From Bacteroidota bacterium (lineage in GTDB: Bacteria > Bacteroidota > Bacteroidia > Chitinophagales > Saprospiraceae), in contig JAFMDF010000064.1 of assembly GCA_017857395.1 (NCBI GenBank), positions 1 through 35,802 on the forward strand: DNA of 35,802 nucleotides, in the 5' to 3' direction. Each line of letters opens with the position of its first letter. The first letter of the stretch is position 1. The notes under the pieces were generated by a model that saw nothing but the letters and a program-made list of their open reading frames with translations, was not told where the DNA came from and ran no database searches. Below, piece after piece: positions 33,107-35,802 of this stretch. A program made the translations under genes and the position numbers.

Positions 33107-33168
33107 GTTGCGTTGTTGCCATGTTGCGCTGTTACGTATAGAACAAGGCAACATCGGAACATCGCAAC
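33107..33168. repeat. gttgcc-word inverted repeat upstream of the DCC gene
   Basis: The left arm (gttgcgttgttgccatgttg, from 33107) faces a right arm (gaacaaggcaacatcggaac and onward, to 33168) that pairs imperfectly. 33138-33155 is the exact complement of 25605-25622, placing the two elements in opposite orientation. Confidence 0.7.
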
Positions 33169-33250
33169 CTTGAATTTTAGTTGTCAATCATTTATGATTC
33201 GAGACACTAAATCTTTAAAAAATAGCGTGTTGTCCTTAAATAAAACAGAA

Positions 33251-33284
33251 ACGAGCCATCCAGCATAGTAACTGAATGGCTCGT
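33251..33284 (-). terminator. Intrinsic terminator of the Skp genes
   Basis: acgagccat (33251-33259) and atggctcgt (33276-33284) pair perfectly. On the minus strand the hairpin is followed by ttctgttttattt, a good T-rich tail just downstream of the second Skp gene. Confidence 0.8.
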
Positions 33285-33327
33285 AATATAATTTAAAACT
33301 TATCGTAGAAGTTTAAACCGACTTGAT

Positions 33328-33849
33328 TTATAACCCTAATTTAGTTTTTACTAATGTCGTAACATCTTGCGTTTCATCTGCATAAAGAATCGTACTTCCT
33401 TGTGCAGCATTACGGTCAAAAATATAACTATAGCCATTTTCTTTTGCCACATCCTTAATAGCGCCATTCACTCTATCAAAAATAGGCTGTAATAAAGTAT
33501 TTCTCTTTTCTACAATTTGCTTCTCCATGTCTTGCTGGAACTTACCAATCTTTTCTTCTTCTGTCCTTAATTTAGCCGCTTCATCTTCAATTTGCTTTGG
33601 CGATAATTCTCCAGCTTGTTCTTTCTTCTGTAAGTCTTGTAATTTAGTTTGGTACGATTGTACCATCTGTTGTCCTTTCTTCTGTAATTGCTTTTGTAAA
33701 GCCTCCATACTAGAATCTGCTTGTTTTACTTCGGTCATACCTGATAAAATCTCAGCGGAATTTAAGTAACCGAATTTTTGTGCGTCTGCGTTGAAAGCCG
33801 TTGCGGCCATCATTAGAACCAAGATAAATAATTTTGTTATCTGCTTCAT
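33328..33849 (-). CDS. OmpH/Skp family periplasmic chaperone (second copy)
   Basis: A 173-residue protein with a signal peptide (residues 1-23, ending ADAQ). The mature N-terminus KFGYLNSAEIL is the family's beta-strand, and about 35-125 is a long charged coiled coil (MEALQKQLQKKGQQMVQSYQ) that forms the tentacles of the Skp trimer. The C-terminal VAKENGYSYIFDR is also typical. It holds unfolded outer-membrane proteins in the periplasm. It is 108 bp downstream of a second Skp gene on the same strand; these pairs are common in Bacteroidota, usually next to bamA, which is not in this window. Confidence 0.93.
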   Translation of the reverse strand: MKQITKLFILVLMMAATAFNADAQKFGYLNSAEILSGMTEVKQADSSMEALQKQLQKKGQQMVQSYQTKLQDLQKKEQAGELSPKQIEDEAAKLRTEEEKIGKFQQDMEKQIVEKRNTLLQPIFDRVNGAIKDVAKENGYSYIFDRNAAQGSTILYADETQDVTTLVKTKLGL

Positions 33850-33957
33850 GAATCTTTGAATTTTTTTGATTAACTGAAAAGTAGTTTTCTATTTTTGAAA
33901 TTAGTGCGCAAAAATAAAACTTTTGCACTGTTTAATGCCGTTTTTAATTAAAATAAT

Positions 33958-34467
33958 CTAGTTCACTCTATCAATAATATCCTCTGTCTTATCAAATTTT
34001 GAATTTACAAATAATAATCCCGCAGCACTTCCTTTATCTAAAATAAAATCGAATTCTTTTGAATTGGCATAATCTTCAATCGCAGAATAAACTTTATCTT
34101 GGATAGGCTGAACTAGGGCTTGTCTTCTTTTGAATAAAGCACCTTCTGGACCAAATCGTTGCTTTTGCATTTCTCTAACTGATTTTTCTTTATTCACAAT
34201 TTCTTCTTCTCTTTGTTTTCTTACTTCATCACTCAACAACACTTGTTCTGCTTGGTATTTATTATACATACTTTTAATCACATCGTATTCTTGGGCAATC
34301 TCTGAACGCCAAGTAGCTGCTTGCTTATCTAAATCTTTTTGCGCTTGGTTATATTCTGGTAAATTTTCTAATACTTGATTGATGTCAACTACTGCAATTC
34401 TTTGTGCAGAAATAGTAACGGTTCCAACAAAAAATAAAACTGCTAGAGATAAAATATATTTTTTCAT
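33958..34467 (-). CDS. OmpH/Skp family periplasmic chaperone (first copy)
   Basis: A 169-residue Skp paralogue with a signal peptide (residues 1-21, ending ISAQ) and the mature start RIAVVDINQVLENLPEY. The central coiled coil spans about 40-120. The tail ANSKEFDFILDKGSAAGLLF matches the family. It is expected to form trimers, possibly with different clients from the downstream copy. A candidate -7 box lies about 70 bases upstream of its start. Confidence 0.93.
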   Translation of the reverse strand: MKKYILSLAVLFFVGTVTISAQRIAVVDINQVLENLPEYNQAQKDLDKQAATWRSEIAQEYDVIKSMYNKYQAEQVLLSDEVRKQREEEIVNKEKSVREMQKQRFGPEGALFKRRQALVQPIQDKVYSAIEDYANSKEFDFILDKGSAAGLLFVNSKFDKTEDIIDRVN

Positions 34468-34534
34468 GTTATCAAAGATTTTATCCCAATGTTTATTGAG
34501 ATTGATTTTTTAATTATGTCCTAAATAAGACTGC

Positions 34535-34542
34535 CAAAATTA
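34535..34542 (-). promoter_or_regulatory. Candidate -7 promoter box for the Skp genes
   Basis: On the minus strand this reads taattttg, an exact match to TAnnTTTG. No well-spaced -33 TTG is visible, so support rests on the single box and its position upstream of the first Skp start. Confidence 0.4.
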
Positions 34543-35034
34543 ATATTTTATTGCCAGCTTTCTATTTAAAGACTTCCACAATATACTAAAAGTTACTTTT
34601 TAAAAAGGAGCCGCAAATTTATATTTTTTTACTTAAACAATTGACAATCAATTATTTATTTTACAAAAAGTCATTAATTTCTCTTAATTCTTTAACGTAT
34701 GTTTAACGAATCACTTAATGAATTTAACGAGGGTTTTACTGTTTTTAGCAAAATCGGATGTAGTGGCATTATAGAAAAATAACATACGACTTCATTTCTT
34801 TGAAAAAAATGAACGATAAATAGCTGCTATTTTCTTTGTTCTAGCTACAAATAACGTATTATAGCAGACTTTTCTAAATACTTTTTTAACCTTTTCAACA
34901 GGTATAGCCAAGAGAAAACTAAAAGTAAGTACTATTTTTAGCAGACTAAAAATAAAACGACCATTATTTTTATTTCTATCCAATATCTTTGTAATAATTC
35001 TTGACAATTTTTTGGTAAAAAAACTATTCCTAAA
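34543..35034. other. Non-coding gap upstream of the Skp genes and the esterase gene
   Basis: About 490 bases of very AT-rich sequence between two divergently read genes. It should hold the promoters of both, but apart from the -7 box at 34535-34542 and a ttgaca at 35001-35006 I see no clear signal. A minus-strand TTG-start frame at 34792-35007 is judged spurious. It is one of the few long gaps here without an obvious inverted repeat. Confidence 0.5.
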
Positions 35035-35718
35035 ATGATAAAATATCTATTTGTTTTCCTATCCTTCGCACTACTTAGTTGTGGTGGTGATACAACTACT
35101 ACAGAAAAGAAAAGTACGACAACAGCTCCCAAAACAACGGAAACTGCTCCTACACCCGTAGTTGATAAAAAGAAAACAATCGTCTTCTTTGGCAATAGTT
35201 TAACGGCTGCTTACGGACTAGATCCGTCCCAAGGTTTTGTAGGGTTAATTGGAGAAAGAATCGACTCTTTAGGCTTAAATTATAAAGTAGTCAATGCTGG
35301 ATTAAGTGGCGAAACTTCTGCGGGTGGTAATAGTCGAATTGATTGGATTTTACGGCAAAAAATTGACGTATTTGTCTTAGAATTAGGCGCCAATGATGGG
35401 CTTCGAGGTACTTCTATAGCAGAGACTTCTAAAAATTTAGCGGCTATTCTACAAAAGGTAAAAACAAAATATCCCGAGGTGAAAATCTTGATATGCGCTA
35501 TGGAAGCTTTACCAAATATGGGTGAAAAATTTACTGCGGAATTCAGAGGTGTTTTCACTAATTTAGCCAAAGAAAATGATGCTACTTTGATTCCCTTTTT
35601 TCTAAGTAATGTTGGCGGTATTCCTGAATTAAATCAAGCGGATGGTATCCATCCAACGGCTAAAGGACATCGGATTGTGGCGGAGAATATTTGGACTGTT
35701 TTGAAGGAGGTTCTCTAA
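35035..35718 (+). CDS. GDSL/SGNH esterase lipoprotein (arylesterase type)
   Basis: A 227-residue SGNH hydrolase related to TesA-type arylesterases. The N-terminus is a lipoprotein signal with LLSC and the lipidated cysteine at residue 16, followed by a threonine-rich linker (about 20-41). Block I reads FFGNSLTAAYG with catalytic Ser55; the usual Asp of GDSL is Asn here. Block II is NAGLSGETS near 87-95, block III GANDG at 118-122, and block V DGIHPTAKGHR, with the catalytic Asp and His, near 207-217. It likely hydrolyses esters or thioesters in the periplasm. A strong terminator follows. Confidence 0.93.
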   Translation: MIKYLFVFLSFALLSCGGDTTTTEKKSTTTAPKTTETAPTPVVDKKKTIVFFGNSLTAAYGLDPSQGFVGLIGERIDSLGLNYKVVNAGLSGETSAGGNSRIDWILRQKIDVFVLELGANDGLRGTSIAETSKNLAAILQKVKTKYPEVKILICAMEALPNMGEKFTAEFRGVFTNLAKENDATLIPFFLSNVGGIPELNQADGIHPTAKGHRIVAENIWTVLKEVL

Positions 35719-35733
35719 AATAGCCGTCACTTT

Positions 35734-35763
35734 ATCACCCAGTAACTTCCGTTACTGGGTGAT
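35734..35763 (+). terminator. Intrinsic terminator of the esterase gene
   Basis: atcacccagtaac (35734-35746) and gttactgggtgat (35751-35763) pair perfectly around a ttcc loop, with a T-rich tail after the right arm. Confidence 0.88.
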
Positions 35764-35802
35764 TTATTAGGGCATCAAGTACGAAATAAATAGTAGTTTT
35801 TA

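Noticed and set aside
25605-33168. CRISPR array suggested by repeated words
   Set aside because: There are no regularly spaced identical repeats with unique spacers and no cas gene; the words form palindromes instead.
34792-35007. A 71-residue minus-strand frame with a hydrophobic segment
   Set aside because: It starts with TTG, lies in a promoter-type AT-rich gap, and has no other support; basic and hydrophobic residues are expected from such composition.

Overview
The window looks like a chromosomal segment of a Bacteroidota bacterium, most likely from the Saprospiria or a related environmental lineage. It is AT-rich, genes lack purine-rich Shine-Dalgarno sites, one clear Bacteroidota-type -7 box (TAnnTTTG) is visible before a GH3-family gene, lipoproteins carry simple lipoboxes, and several families are typical of the phylum (tandem Skp/OmpH genes, a DUF6909-type protein, Crp/Fnr-like activators with DNA-binding tails, bacterial GH3 proteins). 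The assignment is inference from gene content; no rRNA or tRNA is present.

Layout. 91-7264 (+): a complete six-gene ebo cluster (eboA-F), known elsewhere for moving a metabolite precursor to the periplasm. 7377-10279 (-): trpA, a DUF6909-type protein with a nucleoside-phosphorylase-like C-terminus, and a 54-residue membrane protein. 10562-12417: a di-heme cytochrome c lipoprotein (+) facing a two-gene operon of tiny proteins (-). 12619-19550 (+): GH3-family enzyme, M19 dipeptidase lipoprotein, gpsA and a DUF5682 protein. 19613-21166: a Fic-family gene (-) sandwiched between the real 3' end of the DUF5682 gene and a decayed second copy of that 3' end. 21357-24062 (-): a Crp-like regulator, an outer-membrane protein, an FMN reductase and a pirin-like protein in one probable operon. 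24231-28379: M42 peptidase (-), DksA/TraR zinc-finger protein (+), radA (+) and an unrecognised gene (+). 28514-34467 (-): envelope genes (Ctp protease, double-OmpA protein, DUF4197 protein, DCC protein, two Skp chaperones). 35035-35718 (+): a GDSL-type esterase lipoprotein.

The most unusual feature is between the genes. Most of the longer intergenic gaps contain inverted repeats, many built from short, imperfectly repeated words (for example gttgtc/gttatc, attgtt, gatttgc, aacatggc), often nested several levels deep. Each has a different sequence but the same architecture. The two hairpins that follow the duplicated DUF5682 3' ends differ almost only by transitions, and these changes keep the arms complementary (ATGTAT/ATACAT against ATGCGC/GCGCAT). 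This suggests that pairing itself is maintained. The nested element at 14134-14456, the element at 15778-16014 with a perfect 27-bp inner stem, and the Fic/DUF5682 rearrangement are the best places for a second look.
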